Source of the DNA: Phlegmacium glaucopus | Lineage: Eukaryota > Basidiomycota > Agaricomycetes > Agaricales > Cortinariaceae | Reading direction: 5' to 3' | Assembly: GCA_015039465.1 (NCBI GenBank) | Contig: MU130363.1 | Coordinates: 287,672-351,671 of the forward strand | DNA: 64,000 bases | Shown: positions 33,708-46,061 of the stretch, piece by piece | Layout of the letters: the number at the start of each line of letters is the position of its first letter | How positions within the stretch are numbered: the stretch's first letter is position 1 | The notes under the pieces: generated by a model | What the model was told of the DNA's origin: nothing | The model's database searches: none | The model's input: the letters and a program-made list of their open reading frames with translations, nothing else | Program-made: the position numbers and the translations under genes

Positions 33708-35150
33708 TGTTTTGTATGAGGAGGGGTGGGTAATAACAATGGCGAGAAGAAGGAAGAGGAGAAGACGTTTATATAGGCAGATCGCAGTCAGCTTGGTCGC
33801 GACATAATTTAAATTATTTGTGACATAAAATGTATGTGACTATCCCCACAAACTGACTCAATTCAACCCTGAATCGCACGTGACCATCCCTTTACTCTAT
33901 CACAGTGCACACCGCGTAAAACTAGATCCATCTCTTCCTCGCCTTACTAAAAACAATCATCAACCTCCCCAGTCGACTGGTGTAGTCTCCCTTAAGAGCC
34001 CATTCACACGTTTGCTTCCTCGTTCGTCATATGACTCGGTTCCTGTCACTCTCCTTTACGCTAAGGATGAATACAAAACCTGTGGCGTGGCTGCCTTCCA
34101 CGTTCCAAGTCAGAGCATTTCTTCTTTACTATGCGCCACAATTGCAAAAAACACCTGACCATACTGACTACTACTACGTTGAGTATCCGGCGAAATAAAC
34201 TGCGCTTTGATTTTCCTTTCTTCCTGATACGGATACAATCATATTGCCATATCTAGAAAGGCGTCAATATGAAATCCGCCAATCTGCTGACGAACGGTAT
34301 GATGCACATGTGGTGCCATGATGCGCCGTGACTGGCGTGACTACGGACTTTCCGTCAGCGACTCGGCGGCAGTGCATCTTTTCCGAAACCCGCGTTTCTT
34401 CTTCACAATCTGTCTCTTGGAATACAACATTGCAAAATCAATCAACTTCAACTCCGATGGCATGTGTAAAGAGAACTCACTTATAAAAAATTTACTAACG
34501 TACGCCGCACACTCCATCTATCTTCTATCTTGACTGCCGGAATTGAAACGTATTCGGACTTCGTCCCTTTGTTCCATGTATCACGAACTCACTCACATTT
34601 AGCAACAATGGTGTGTTCCAGACTATCTTAAACTTTGATCAGCCTTTACCAGGTACGTTCTGGTACGTTCATGAAGGACTTAGGACAATGGGCGGATCAA
34701 ACATTTCTTTGACCCTGCTCCAGGCGAACTTGATGGCTTGTGTAGGGAGAACAATGGGATCGGGGAGCTCGATTGATGTCATCACGATTCAAATATTCAT
34801 GACTCTCAAGGCACGCGCTAAGATATGTAAAGCGCCTACACACGGAATAAGGTATATTGTGAACCATGATGCAGGGAAATACAAATTTCTATACAAATGG
34901 TCAAATGCGCACGTTGCATGACAACGCTAGTGATGACTCAATAAACACTTGGACCCACAGATTTCTCACCGTAAATCGAGTCATGAGTCCAAGTTGGCTC
35001 CATTCTAACCGGCCAACCAGTCATCAAAAAGTACACTAAAGTACCTTCCCAGACTTTTGCCCTTCATCATCATTATTTATCTTCAATTAGTGATAGCTCT
35101 GCAAATTAGTGTAGCAGCAGCTTATTCAGATATTATCAGGTGTATGCTAA
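33708..35150. other. Intergenic, no protein gene recognised
   Basis: The 5' side of the Ecl1 gene and about 1.4 kb of spacer. A 102-codon plus frame (34613-34921) reads from a GTG and has no motif I know. Its ATG-containing context (34608) stops after six codons. No repeat structure seen. Confidence 0.45.
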
Positions 35151-35229
35151 GCCGCGTTGGCACAGTGGTTAGCGCATCTCACTTGTATGAGCAATGAGAA
35201 GGTCACTCGTTCAACTCGGGTACGTGGCA
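35151..35229 (+). tRNA. tRNA-Thr (anticodon UGU) with 6-nt intron
   Basis: Folded by hand. Acceptor stem GCCGCGT pairs with ACGTGGC, discriminator A at 35229. The D arm is GCAC/GCGC (one A-C mismatch) with loop AGTGGTTA. The anticodon stem TCTCA pairs with TGAGA, loop CTTGTA plus A, so the anticodon is TGT. Between loop position 37 and 38 lie about six extra bases (TGAGCA), the canonical site for a nuclear tRNA intron. The T arm is ACTCG TTCAACT CGGGT. A-box and B-box sequences are present and a T run follows at about 35231-35236. The mature tRNA would be 73 nt before CCA addition. Confidence 0.87.
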
Positions 35230-36850
35230 CATCTTTTTGGAGAAAATCAATTTTACATAACAATATGCCATTACATTATTTTGGCATGGTATTGGGTCAG
35301 ACTGCTAGGGTCCCTTTCTACGTTAGTGCCGGCATTCCTTGGGATTCGGAGCTGGCTACCCAAGTGGCAAGTACTGCCTCGATCAAACCTCAAGATATAT
35401 TTCCGTTTCATCTGTTTTACGTTTAATGTTCGCCACCCAATGGGTGCATCAAAAAAAAAAACGGAAACAATGAGTCAAAAATGAGGCACTCTTTAACCCT
35501 GGACCACGAAAGGAGATTTTTTCGAGGCTCCGAGTCAGTAATTGTTTGCATGTATTTGGGATAAGTAATGTACAAAAAAAATCTCCCTACCGAGCGCGCG
35601 CCTACCTATAACAAACTTATAATTCAGTCTCTGGGTTATGTATATCTAACGGGGAATCATGCATATTTCGCGCCCAAAAATTCAACACTTGCAGAAGTCT
35701 GAAAAGAGACTTGACAGGTTCGACTTCTTTCTCACAATGTTCGGAAAAGTTACATCTTACGTCGTACATGCGCAGCAGACTACACAATAACTGACACCGA
35801 GAATGTGGCTGTGCAGTGGGCTTTGATCACTGTACGAAATTTCTTGAAATTTGATATCCAATTTTATTTGTGCTATCCTCATAACGAGGGGAAAAGGCAA
35901 GAAGTTCGGGCAGATAATTGTCAGATAACAACTATGGTTGAGAGAGGGTATTTATTCACTTATAAATATAACCGTTTCAAAAATCCAAGTTTGTTTCAAA
36001 ATCACAAAGACTTTCAATGGCCAGTCCGAGGGACCTAGGTTAACTAGCACCATCCGGTTTCATTAGTGGAGCCACCGGTAACCGAAGTTCAGGGATATAC
36101 ACCGTTTGTTTTCGGACAAAAAATATTAATCATCACCATGACTGGTGCATTACTGGTGCTGGACCCAGAGATTTCAAGCTTACGAATGAGAATTATCGAA
36201 CGGCGCCAATAAATTTATTTCTTAGCAAAACGGCAACATCCCAATGTTCCACCGACATTGGACATACATGTCCTCGGGCTAAGGGTCCGACACCAGAACT
36301 CAGCACTCAACTTGACCTCGGAGTACTAGAATAAAAATAAAGATAGCAGAGATTGTATTCCGTTTGCCATTTGAATTTGTAAACCCATGGAGAATAAATT
36401 TAAAGGAAAATATATAAAATGCAAGAGATTGAATGCTTTGAAATGACTAATTGGAATAGTGTCGTATCTATCACTCCGGAGAAGGAAACGAGCCAATGGT
36501 CCATCGTCAAAGGTCACAAGTAACAAGCAAATCGAGCGGGTTAAAGCAACGTGGTTCACAAAGGCAGAAGCCGAGACAAACCCGTTTCATTCTGATTTTA
36601 TTCGCTTCTTCGATCCCAGTCTATGACCCAATCTAGAGCGATAAGAAAAAGAAACTCGGCGGTTGCGATCGAAGGAAAACGTTGTAGGCATGCAACTTCT
36701 TTTTTCAAAGACGACTTCTTTCTCCCCTCCAGTAACAACGATCATCAATGCCACGCTCGTGAAGAAGAAAGGGCAGGGAGCAGAGTAGAAAGGACTTGTT
36801 GCCGTTGCCGCTGTTGCTGCGCCATTAAGGATAATTTAAGAAGATCCGAT
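35230..36850. other. Intergenic, no protein gene recognised
   Basis: About 1.6 kb between the tRNA and the 3' end of VPS54. It has an A run at 35452-35460. ORFs at 35805-36038 and 36326-36559 show no family signal. Confidence 0.5.
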
Positions 36851-39800
36851 TCACTTGTCCTTCGGTTTCATCGGGCCTCCGTCCAAGATCGTACTAGGCA
36901 AAGGTGGAGGGCCTTCTGACCCAATTGAAGAAGAAGCACCCATATCTTTCAACTCACGCAAATGAGGAGCCCCTAAATGGGAGTTCGAGGAAGGTAGTTC
37001 AACCTGTTTAAACCCAGCGCCAGCTCCTTGGCCATGGTCAGGTAGTGCAGTTGGCTTTTGGATAGGGGGTGAAGGTGACATCCCTAATGAAATCTGGCTT
37101 TCGTTGGTTAAACGATCACGATCCATATTCTGATGGTAGTCTGTGGTAAGTGCAGTCGATCGTGGTTTGTCGGCCGAGGGTGGGACAGGGGGAGGCAAAG
37201 TCGTGCTGGCTGGTATAGGTATTGTTTTATCGAAACTGGAGCTCTTGCCAGATAAGAGACCCTTCAGGCGTTGATTTGTACTCAATGTATTACTCCTTGT
37301 AGGGGTGGATGGTCCAGCCGTTGAATTCGCCCGGTGAAGGCTCTTCTCTGCAACCACGGTCTCAAGCATCCCATTTGATGTCCCAACGTTCTTAAGCGCA
37401 GAGAATTTCTGCTGTAGGTACTTTGCATCTCCGAGCAACCTGATAACAGTAGAGCAAGCATTTCTTCTTAGTCAGATACCAGGAATCCATTCTTACACCA
37501 ATCAAAAACGTACCTCGCTTTTGCCTCCTGGTCAGGCAGGTCGATTGCGCCATATTCCTCTGATAGTCGGTGATTGATAGCAGCGAATACCTGACTCATT
37601 ACATACTAGAATTGCGTACAAAAAAAGGGAGGGAAGACGGTCAATTGAATACAGTACAAGACCTTCCTAGGCAAAAGTAAACTTTCTCACCTCTACAACG
37701 GATGGCGCAAGATAACGCGATAGCACTTTATGCAACGTCGCAGTCTCCTTGACCAGAATTTCCATGTACTCATTAACACCACCACCTGGTTTTGGCACGG
37801 TCCAATCAACAGCCTGTAAAGAAGCACCACCACATGACGAATGGATGAACACGCGGTCTTAATGCAAAAAAAGAGATGAAATTTTTTTACCTTCAAAGCT
37901 TTAATATGCGAACTCAGCCTGTCGCCCATGATAGCCACGAGCTTGGAGTGGATCTCGTTTTGATGCTCTTGATAATCCTATAAGAGAGAAGAATCATTCG
38001 ATCAGTCGATGCAAGCCACTTTGCACGGAGAACAAATAAGACAGACCCTCTTGAGCTTGTCAAATTCTACTAGCATGACAGCTTGCTTCTGACTAAGATG
38101 GCGCCGGAACGTTTCTCGAACATATGGAATGAGTTCGAACACGATAGATAGAGATTGAGATGCCAGAGCTAAAAAAAGGTGTTCAGTGAAAAAATAACCA
38201 TCCAATAATACAAAAAAATCTAACCCAAATGTTTAGCCGTGATATTCTTCAAACCCGCCGACCTCATGGCTCCAGCGCCCAATACAACTTGACAAGTCCT
38301 CGAATTAAACGATTTCAAAAACTCGATCACACGACTCATCGCATCAGTTGTTAACATGGACAAATTCACCACCACCCTAAGATAGTCCATGAGCAGTGTC
38401 AACACCTCCGCAGTAGCCGACACAGCATAGTATGTTCGATCCTCAATGTGCAGATGTTTTGTTGTTGTTGACGAAATAGTAGGAGCAGTGTTACCATTAC
38501 TCGAAGATAGCTTGGATAGGGCGTTACTGAAGGATTGGACAATGGCGGATTTGCCATTAGATGTAGTGGGTGTTGGTGACGAGAAAGTGGTGGTGACAGG
38601 ACTGAATATGGTATCGTCGGTTTTGATGATAAGATCTGGAGGATCTCGCACAGCAGAATCGACAAGCAGATTAGTTATATGTTGTAAGCCCGGTGTAACT
38701 TCTGTCGGATCCCAGCGTTCATCTTCGACAAGTTTCGCAGATCTTGATATTCGAATTTGATGGAATGACTGGAGGAAGAGTTTGGCCTAATGTTTATCAG
38801 ATCGTCGGTCATTTCAATCACTCTCAGGGGATAAAAAACGGTTACCTGACCAACCACTGTCCCTCTGAGACCAACAATCATCCTTCGGGACAGAACCTCG
38901 CATTTCACCACAAATGCCCACGAATCATTAAAGAAAACCAGGAAATCAGCTAGCTCCAATGCCGCATGCTGCTCAGCTCTATACGAAATAACTTTAGCCG
39001 CTTGGGTATTCGAGAGTTCAGCCGATGACGAAACAATATCCGCCAAATCTTCTTGAAGAGCTGGAATATCAGTTATCTTTTGGCGCAAGTGACCTCTGAA
39101 ACTTTCATCAGAAAAGAGAAATTTACTCCAAAAAAAAAGCTTTTACTTGAGAGCTTCTAAAACCTCAACGATAATGTTTCCTTGTGCATGTAGACCCTCC
39201 ACACCGTTCAGTAGACCTCTGTAGATTTTTTGTATCAATAACACGAAATCTAGATGTTGCAAGTTTCGCAAGTGGTTGGCTAGCCCAGCTCTGCTCATAA
39301 TATTTAGCGAATGTTCTATGTATATAGTAAGAATCACTTTACCGTGCTTCTGACTGCGACAACTCACGACTCCCGTTCTCATCCTCATCCGGTTCAAAAG
39401 CAGGCAATATCTAGAAACCTCTATAGTATCATCCTCAATTTTAACAGAAGAATAAAAAAACCAACCTTTTTCACTACGCCTCTCACTTCAATCAATACCA
39501 CCTCTCTCCATGACAGCATGCCTTCCTTCAATCCTTTAGTCCGTACCAAATTTAACAACAGAGGTTTAAGTCTATCCTTCAAACCCTGATCTGCATCTAC
39601 ATCTGCTTTTCCGACATTGTTGATTCGCACTTCCAAATCGCTGCGGAGAACGGAGACCAGCTCAGAAGAAAGTGAAGCGGCAATTTCCATGGTAAGTACA
39701 CGGAGATGTGAAGGAAGAGCGGAAAACGAATGAAGTGAAGATAACGCAATGGGGTGTTGATGCGCTAGACGTTTTGTGGACCGAGTTTCTTCTGTTTGCA

Positions 39801-41067
39801 GCGCTTCCGATGGTTCTTCTTCAGGCGTTGGTGGCAATGAATTTTGACTACCATGGGCGTTGCCGTTCCCGTTGTGTAGGCCAAATGAACCTCTCGGACG
39901 TTCTACAGCTGCACTTTCAGGCACAGGTTCTTCGACTTGCCACAGTTTGTCTATTTCCTCGATTATATCCAACGCCTCACCCCATTGTCCTGCGCTGACC
40001 AGACCCTTTGCGACGCCTGTCATTTCCACGACGCCACCGATCATCTTGACCCCATCTCGCACTCTACTCAAGTTCGCCATTTTACATTCTTTACGCACCA
40101 TCTCCAAACCACCCCGCGCGCTATTCTTATCGACCTCCTGCAATTGAATGCGTAGTTTACTGATACGATCCAGACAATGCTCAGACTCCGTTTGCAGGTC
40201 GTGTAAATTGGTTAGGGCAGCAAAGAACGATGATGACCGAATAGATATCTCGCGTACAAGATGCTGCTCCACAGTATCCGCATAATGGGAGAATTTTTCC
40301 AGTAACGGTAAAGAATGCGAGAGTGAAAAAGGGTCAGCAAAAGAATCGTCTTGAGGCGTTAAAAGTGCAGCAGCAGCATCCTGTTCTGTGACAGTTGCAA
40401 AGATACGTGGATCTCCAAGGTTGAAGGATTTCTCGAAAAATATTGCGGGTACTGAATCGAGTGGAGGTATATATTTTCCGTGAGAGTCTAATTGAATCGA
40501 TTGGCGAGGAGTCGTGGGAGGGTCTCCGCCCCCGATGGAATTACGTGGGGTCGATAGGTTAGCACTGAGTTGTGCTTGACCTTCTTGACCAAGCTGAAGG
40601 TTATGTTCATAACGTTCCCACTCTGGAGCAATCGCATTGAGGTAAGACTCGAAATCCTTACGCCGGACTCGAGGTAAATCAGCAGCTGGTACGCCTGGCA
40701 GACTAGAGTGTGCTTTTGGAGGAGCCTGTCGTTTATGAGGGTTGTTCAATACGGTGGATATAGCTAGAGTATATTAAAGCATAAATTAAAGATATATGAA
40801 TGACGGAAGGGAAATACCGTGGAATCCTGTTCGTGAACTGCTCCATTCTGTAGGTAGGCTGGCCAGAGCAAGAGAAGAACTGTTGAATAAACCCAAAGTT
40901 GGGTGCGGACCACCGAAATCATCAGCTCCTCTTCCCTCAGTTGTGCCTGAAACACTTTCAGGACCTGGCCTACGAGAAGCTGGATCCCAAGTGAATCTAT
41001 ACGGCCGTGATTGTGGTACAGGTACTGGAGATTGTGGTCTGGAAGCAACTGAGGAGACGTCTGACAT
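36851..41067 (-). CDS. VPS54: VPS54, GARP tethering complex subunit
   Basis: The start chosen is MSDVSSVASRPQSPVPVPQS (ATG 41067). A second exon (ISTVLNNPHKRQAPPKAHSS) leads into RRKDFESYLNAIAPEWERYE, IPPLDSVPAIFFEKSFNLGD and LLEKFSHYADTVEQHLVREI with coiled-coil helices (CATCHR-type N-terminus). The Vps54-like C-terminal domain is seen in FLKSFNSRTCQVVLGAGAMR, SAGLKNITAKHLALASQSLS, FELIPYVRETFRRHLSQKQA and YLAPSVVEYVMSQVFAAINH. A Ser/Pro-rich tail of about 150 residues ends DGGPMKPKDK. Vps54 with Vps51-53 tethers endosome-derived vesicles at the trans-Golgi. More than ten short introns. Start codon 45 bp from the divergent metaxin gene. Confidence 0.93.
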
Positions 41068-41112
41068 TGAAGTAAGGGACAAAGCTGATAACTGACCAAA
41101 CAAGACCTGGTC
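41068..41112. promoter_or_regulatory. 45-bp divergent start-to-start gap (VPS54 / metaxin)
   Basis: The chosen ATGs of two divergent genes are 45 bp apart, so the promoter and at least one 5' leader must overlap the other gene's transcribed or coding DNA. No core element is obvious in the gap itself. Confidence 0.6.
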
Positions 41113-42056
41113 ATGTCTTTCAAGGTCCCATCTCTCTTCATATCTCTATATTCATACTTCCCTCTCTTTTCTTACCCGCCAATAGTACCCTGGCATAAAC
41201 AATTTATTTCACTTCCAACTCTCTGGATACTACCCCCTCGTCAAAATAATATCCTCAGTGCAGATGTTGAATGCCTCAAATGGCAGGCATATCTCGCCCT
41301 TCGTGGTCTCACAAACATAAAAATTCGCTGGGACATTGCACCAGAAGGCGGCATATCTGGCTCGTTACCAAACCTCCATATTCCTTCTTCTGATAACGGA
41401 GAACTTTTGGCTGCACACGCTATCCCGGCTTGGGTCGACGCGAAACTCGGCGTCGATAGTTCTGCAGATCCACATGAAGGCTACATAGATCAGGAAGCTA
41501 TGGTTGAGAGCAGGGCTTGGGTATGTCTACTAGAAGGAATAGTTCACGCCACTCTGGTTTGCCCGCAACTTTCTTCCTTTTCGTTCCATTCTAACTTGTA
41601 TACTATAGATCTTATATCAACCGCCGCCTTCCTACTTACACTCCATTCTATTCCCTTCATCAACACCACCCCTCAGCGAGAGCTTGCAGAAAATACTCTC
41701 ACCGCCCCCTGCTCCATTAAGTGGGCTATCTTCTTTCCTTCCTCCTTTCGGAATACGCGTATCTACGCCAGCAATCCTGTCTTCGTACAGGGACGCCATC
41801 GCATCTCTCTCAGAACGCCTTGGTACCGATAAATGGTTCCTTGGGTCTAGGTCAGTCATCTCAAACACCTCCGTGTTTCTCAACTCAAGGTCAAATAATT
41901 AGTGAACCGACACCTCTCGATGCTCTTGCTTTCGCTTATCTCCATTGTCTTTTACATGCTCATGATACTATACGCATAGAGGTTACGCGTCGCGTCAACT
42001 TAGTTGCTTGGGAATGGCGTGTTCGATGCCAGGTGCTCGACAAGTTCACTCAATAG
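41113..42056 (+). CDS. Metaxin-like / Tom37-related outer mitochondrial membrane protein
   Basis: Three exons. It begins MSFKVPSLFISLYSYFPLFS and continues LPTLWILPPRQNNILSADVE, CLKWQAYLALRGLTNIKIRW (the thioredoxin-like half of a GST fold, as in metaxin), then HAIPAWVDAKLG, and DQEAMVESRAWVCLLEGIVH. After an intron (gtttgc...tatag) it reads ILYQPPPSYLHSILFPSSTP and SYRDAIASLSERLGTDKWFL. A last exon reads SEPTPLDALAFAYLHCLLHA and ends VLDKFTQ. The GST-like layout and the DAL.F.YLH motif fit metaxin/Sam37, which helps insert beta-barrel proteins into the mitochondrial outer membrane. No C-terminal membrane helix is obvious. Confidence 0.85.
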
Positions 42057-42308
42057 TTGTTATCACCTTAAAAGGTATCATCCATCCCTGGATCATTCCA
42101 ATAATTTACGAACGGCCACGAGGTGTTTTTATTCTTCTCATGGGCCCAGGCCAAGTAATAGCATCACATTACATTAAATAACGAAGCAATTGGTCAATGC
42201 ATTGCTGTTGTTCTAGACCTAGTACAAAAAAGACCATTGTAAGTATGAAACATTTGAGATTCTGGAGCCCTCTCGATAGCACGTGTAGATGAATGGAATT
42301 GTTTCCCA
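42057..42308. other. Convergent intergenic region
   Basis: A short spacer between metaxin (+) and the TLC-domain gene (-) that probably holds both 3' UTRs. Confidence 0.6.
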
Positions 42309-43709
42309 TTAAGTACTTCTATTCTCCGTTGGATGGCCTTTCCCATTTCCATTAACAGATAGTGTAGAAGCATTTTGGTTTTCTTGAGTCAGTTTAGTTC
42401 GTTCGACTGGCTGGTTAGTAAACCGCCTCCGAATAGCCGCAATTATTTTGAATAACCTAGAGTTTCTTCCATTAGAGAGTAGGGGGAGAAAAAAACAGAT
42501 TTAAAAGAGACCCACCAGTACCAATTGAGTCCTTGCAGCAACACATTCCCACCTCCGTAGACTATAGTGTAAGCAAGAGGAATCTCGTGGCGGACTTCAA
42601 GTAGAGTGAAAAAGAACCGTATTGACTGGCAAGATCGGCTATGTAAGTCGGAGGGCAAAAGATGGAGTAAAACACACGATGTAGCCTCCGTAGATAATTC
42701 GAACCAAAAAGAATGTTGACACAAGGAAAAAAGCGTTTATTAACTGAAGTTGGCCTCCAGTACGGCCCGTTTTATCCAAAAACCTGAGGACAGGATGAGA
42801 CGAAACTGATCTTCTTAAAGTAAAAACCGACAATGGCTTACCAGTTGTTATTCAAGAAAAATGTACTTGTTTCCCAGAGAAGTGTACGAGTACCGTAGTA
42901 TGCCACAAATGGTTTCTATAATTAAAAAAAAAGATTGCATAAGAGAAGCGTGTATTATAGGAAGGGAAAAAACACGAACAAAAGACATGAAGTAAATCAT
43001 AAAGCAAGCTGTACCATGGGCCACAAACCCAGAATCAATGGAATTGATCATGGAGTCCAACATGTCCCATAGGAAGTACCTAATAAACACAATACAGTCG
43101 TTCACTATGACAAAGACGCAGCCAAAAGACATGCAAGTAACGCACCCACACGCGATAGCATGCACGTAACCAGCTTTATCATCCCACCCAAATGCTCGAT
43201 TCGATTCATGTTCAGGGTTTTCATGTAGGATACACCACAGGGCGGTGGGGACGACGACGAGGACGTGGAATTGAGAAACGACGTGTATTGACCTGCAAGA
43301 GATGGGGAGGTTAGTTGTTTATCTTTTTTTGGTCGTCCAAATGGCCAAAGAGGAGGTAGCAAAAAGTATTGACGAGAACAATCATATATGAGTAGTAGTA
43401 GGAACTTCAAAATGCCCATTTGTCCCCGGTCTAGTAAATTCAAAACAACAAATTAATGGCATACGGATAGCGGGACTTCCTTCCCCAAAAGCTCTTCAAA
43501 CAACAACAAGAAAGACCTTACCATGTATTCCTTGCCAATCTCTTTTTGCTAGCAAACGCTACAGGAAAATAGCGAGCACTGAAATAAGGCGCGATGACCT
43601 GGTGAATGAAAAGAAAGGAAAGGAAGGCCGAGAAAAATGTTGGGAGATACGGAGGGAATTTGGTTAGTCCTAATGTTTCCGAGACGAAACTTTCTATTAG
43701 TACAGCCAT
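42309..43709 (-). CDS. TLC-domain (TRAM-LAG1-CLN8) multipass membrane protein
   Basis: Start MAVLIESFVSETLGLTKFPP (ATG 43709). Exons add YLPTFFSAFLSFLFIHQVIA, a join TG/G giving NTWSIHVVSQFHVLVVVPT, ESNRAFGWDDKAGYVHAIAC, GYFLWDMLDSMINSIDSGFV, AHGTACFMIYFMSF, FLDKTGRTGGQLQLINAFFL, VRHEIPLAYTIVYGGGNVLL and a last membrane segment, LNWYWLFKIIAAIRRRF. A Ser/Asn/Thr-rich tail ends at a stop (42309-42311). The HVV.S..H, Y..D and HH-like AHG positions follow the TLC (TMEM56/CLN8) pattern. The family sits in the ER and handles lipid sensing or synthesis; substrate unknown. The start codon lies inside a 360-bp tandem repeat. Confidence 0.87.
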
Positions 43710-44412
43710 TAGTGATTGGCCCGTAGTATGTAGTGAACGCAGTAGTTCAAGTAGTCACGATAAGGGTCGGTCTTCTCCCATGCTAGACCAGAGTTAAAAT
43801 TAACACAGACGAGATAACAAAAGCATAGTACTCCTTCCTAGGATACAAAATCATTAAAATACGGATTCTCTAAGCATGCATTGCTCTGCGAATAAGGTAG
43901 CTACTTGGTTCAGAATAGAATCCCGTGTTAGTCGTCGCTTTGCCATTAGGGATACATTGACATTGAGTGGGAAAAGGATATGCTGAGAAAAATCGCGTGC
44001 TTCGAGAACTAAATCGATACCAATGTTTCAAATTCCGAGACGAAATGTTCCATTGGTACGGCCACTAGTGATTGGCCGGTAGTATGTATGTAGTGAACAC
44101 AGTAGTTCAAGTAGTCACAACAAGGGTCGATCTTCTCTTATGCTGGTTGGAATTACACACACAAACTTGAAGTATTAGATACACGACAAGATGACAAAAG
44201 CCGATTGAAGTCAACAACAGCACTCCTGCCTAGGATGCAAAATTATTAATCGAATTCTCTAAGCATGCATTGCTCTGCGAATAAAGTAGGTGCTGTTCGG
44301 AATAGAATCTCGGTGTAGTGGTCGCTGCCATTAGGGATACATTGACGTAAGGTAGAAAAAGGTGCATATGATGAGAAAAATCGCGTGCTTCGAGAACTAA
44401 ATTAATACTGGC
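43671..44412. repeat. Two tandem copies (about 360 and 382 bp) over a promoter
   Basis: 43671-44030 and 44031-44412 align throughout (shared stretches CTAAGCATGCATTGCTCTGC, GCCATTAGGGATACATTGAC, AAATCGCGTGCTTCGAGAAC). The proximal copy contains the start codon and first codons of the TLC gene. In the distal copy the corresponding ATG is GTG. The duplication therefore doubled the promoter and 5' end of the gene. Confidence 0.88.
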
Positions 44413-44599
44413 TTTTTGAGAGGGAGGGAATGAATTACCAGCGTCGGTTCATGATTTGGTATAGAAATATTACAAGTATATGGGCTCTGGAAAGAATAAA
44501 CACTCGAGGATACAAGGAAGTACTAGAAGCTGCGAATGGATGATAAGCGTCCAGTGAGAAACGAGAGACGCCAGCACTTACAGTAGAACCATAAAATCA

Positions 44600-45626
44600 T
44601 TAAAACACAGAGGTTAGACACCATAGTACCCATGCAAAGCTAATCAGTCCAATGCTTGGCGGCATCGTCCATTGCAAACCTGCAGAGCTAATTAGAGGAA
44701 CGGCTTCGCCGATAGTTGCATTCAAACAATTTAAAAGATTTGTATCGATATTTGTCGGTAGTGGCGTATCAGGCGTCCCGTCGTCTTCTAACGCGCCTGT
44801 ATTGTTGTAACCATCCAGAGTCAATGCAACGGTGCTAGCACGGTAATATTGCACTGTCTGCTCAGGTTTTGGAGACCCTAGAGAGTCGTTGAATGTGGAA
44901 GACGTGATTGTTGAGGGAGAAGCTATATCTGAGGAACAGTTGGCCACAATGTTGAGGATGAGAGATGAGACAGTAGTGTTGTCTGCGACTATGCGGAATG
45001 TAGTAGTGTTTTGGGATGAAGATGTAAATGCAGCAGTCATCATAATACCTCCGGGCCGACTGGTATTATCAAACCTGCCGTACTGTGAACAGGGGTGTTT
45101 GTCAGTCGCAAAACATTGAATCAAGTTGCTAAAACCTACCTCTGTTGTGTGGAGATAAGCACTTGTTCCAAAAAAACCAACGCCTCCCCAAGCCAGTGGC
45201 CAAAAAATAAATGGAAATCCACGCCCAGCGGTTCCGCGACCAACGATTCCAGGATATCCACTCCCATATACTCTGTTCACCTTTTGTCAATCAAGAATGC
45301 ACAAGTACGTGATTCCAAAGGAACACGAACCGATTTCCGTAAACCTGGTCTCTTGTCCCCCCGCCAGCCAAGCGACCCGCAAACAACTGACCAGAAGGAA
45401 TGGCCAGAGCTCGACCTCCTCCTGCACCGTAAGCTGTGGCACTCCTAGAAGTCCCTGCAGTGGTAATGGGGGTCGATGATTTTCCGGCGCTGGATTTACC
45501 GCCGCTGCCACTAGATTCTCCACCGCTACCACCAGATTTACCCCCACCACCCTTCCCACCACCCTTTCTTCGATATAACCGTTGATCATAGGTATCGTAA
45601 CGCTTGGTGATAAACGGGAAATACAT
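44600..45626 (-). CDS. Gly/Ser-rich membrane-anchored hypothetical protein (copy 1)
   Basis: Three exons. Exon 1 starts MYFPFITKRYDTYDQRLYRR and has a low-complexity run of GGK/SGG repeats, then YGAGGGRALAIPSGQLFAGR and GGGTRDQVYGNR. Exon 2 reads VNRVYGSGYPGIVGRGTAGR and GFPFIFWPLAWGGVG. Exon 3 reads YGRFDNTSRPGGIMMTAAFT, several N-glycosylation sites (NTT, NCS), NNTGALEDDGTPDTPLP, and ends in a hydrophobic stretch (SIGLISFAWVLWCLTSVF). The end suggests a C-terminal membrane or GPI-type anchor. Similar architectures occur in agaricomycete hypothetical proteins; no function is known to me. A second copy lies at 54903-55964. Confidence 0.75.
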
Positions 45627-46061
45627 CAGGTAGCGCGAGAAACACGAGAGTTCCTGATTATCGGCTTTTATGAGCGAACTATGATGCTTACTGACCACTG
45701 TTCCCAAAAAGGAGAACTCAAGGCGGTGCGTGGCGCGTGGAGTCGTGGACGAACATTTTGAGAAGAGGCTCAACTGAGCCCAGGCGGTGCGCTGCATTTC
45801 ATGGGCTATGGAAATGCAATAATACTATACTATCCCGATCGTTGTCAACGGGCAGTGCAAAAACACCGCTGTTGTCGAACCTTTTGAGGCATTGTCAGTA
45901 TCATCCAGTTGAGTCAGAGGCATGGTCACGGGGCATAACTGGAATTCAAATAGGATCATAGAAATCCATTGAGTACGGATCGGCACCATACATAGCGCCG
46001 AGCTGTTAAAATACATTATTATTGATGTATACTTGTTGTAATATATCTGTTTTGTTGGCCG
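45627..46061. other. Upstream region of the Gly-rich gene
   Basis: Lies between the stop of eIF2B-beta and the start of the Gly-rich gene, both on the minus strand. The frame upstream of the chosen ATG stays open to about 45797, but has no better start. Confidence 0.5.

Noticed and set aside
34613..34921. 102-codon plus-strand frame
   Set aside because: No ATG in frame at the start, no domain; isolated in a gene-poor stretch.
36623..36919. 98-codon plus-strand ORF rich in Cys and Arg
   Set aside because: Overlaps the 3' end of VPS54 on the other strand and has no family signature; probable shadow.
39860..40155. Plus-strand ORFs opposite VPS54
   Set aside because: Antisense shadows of a well-supported coding region.
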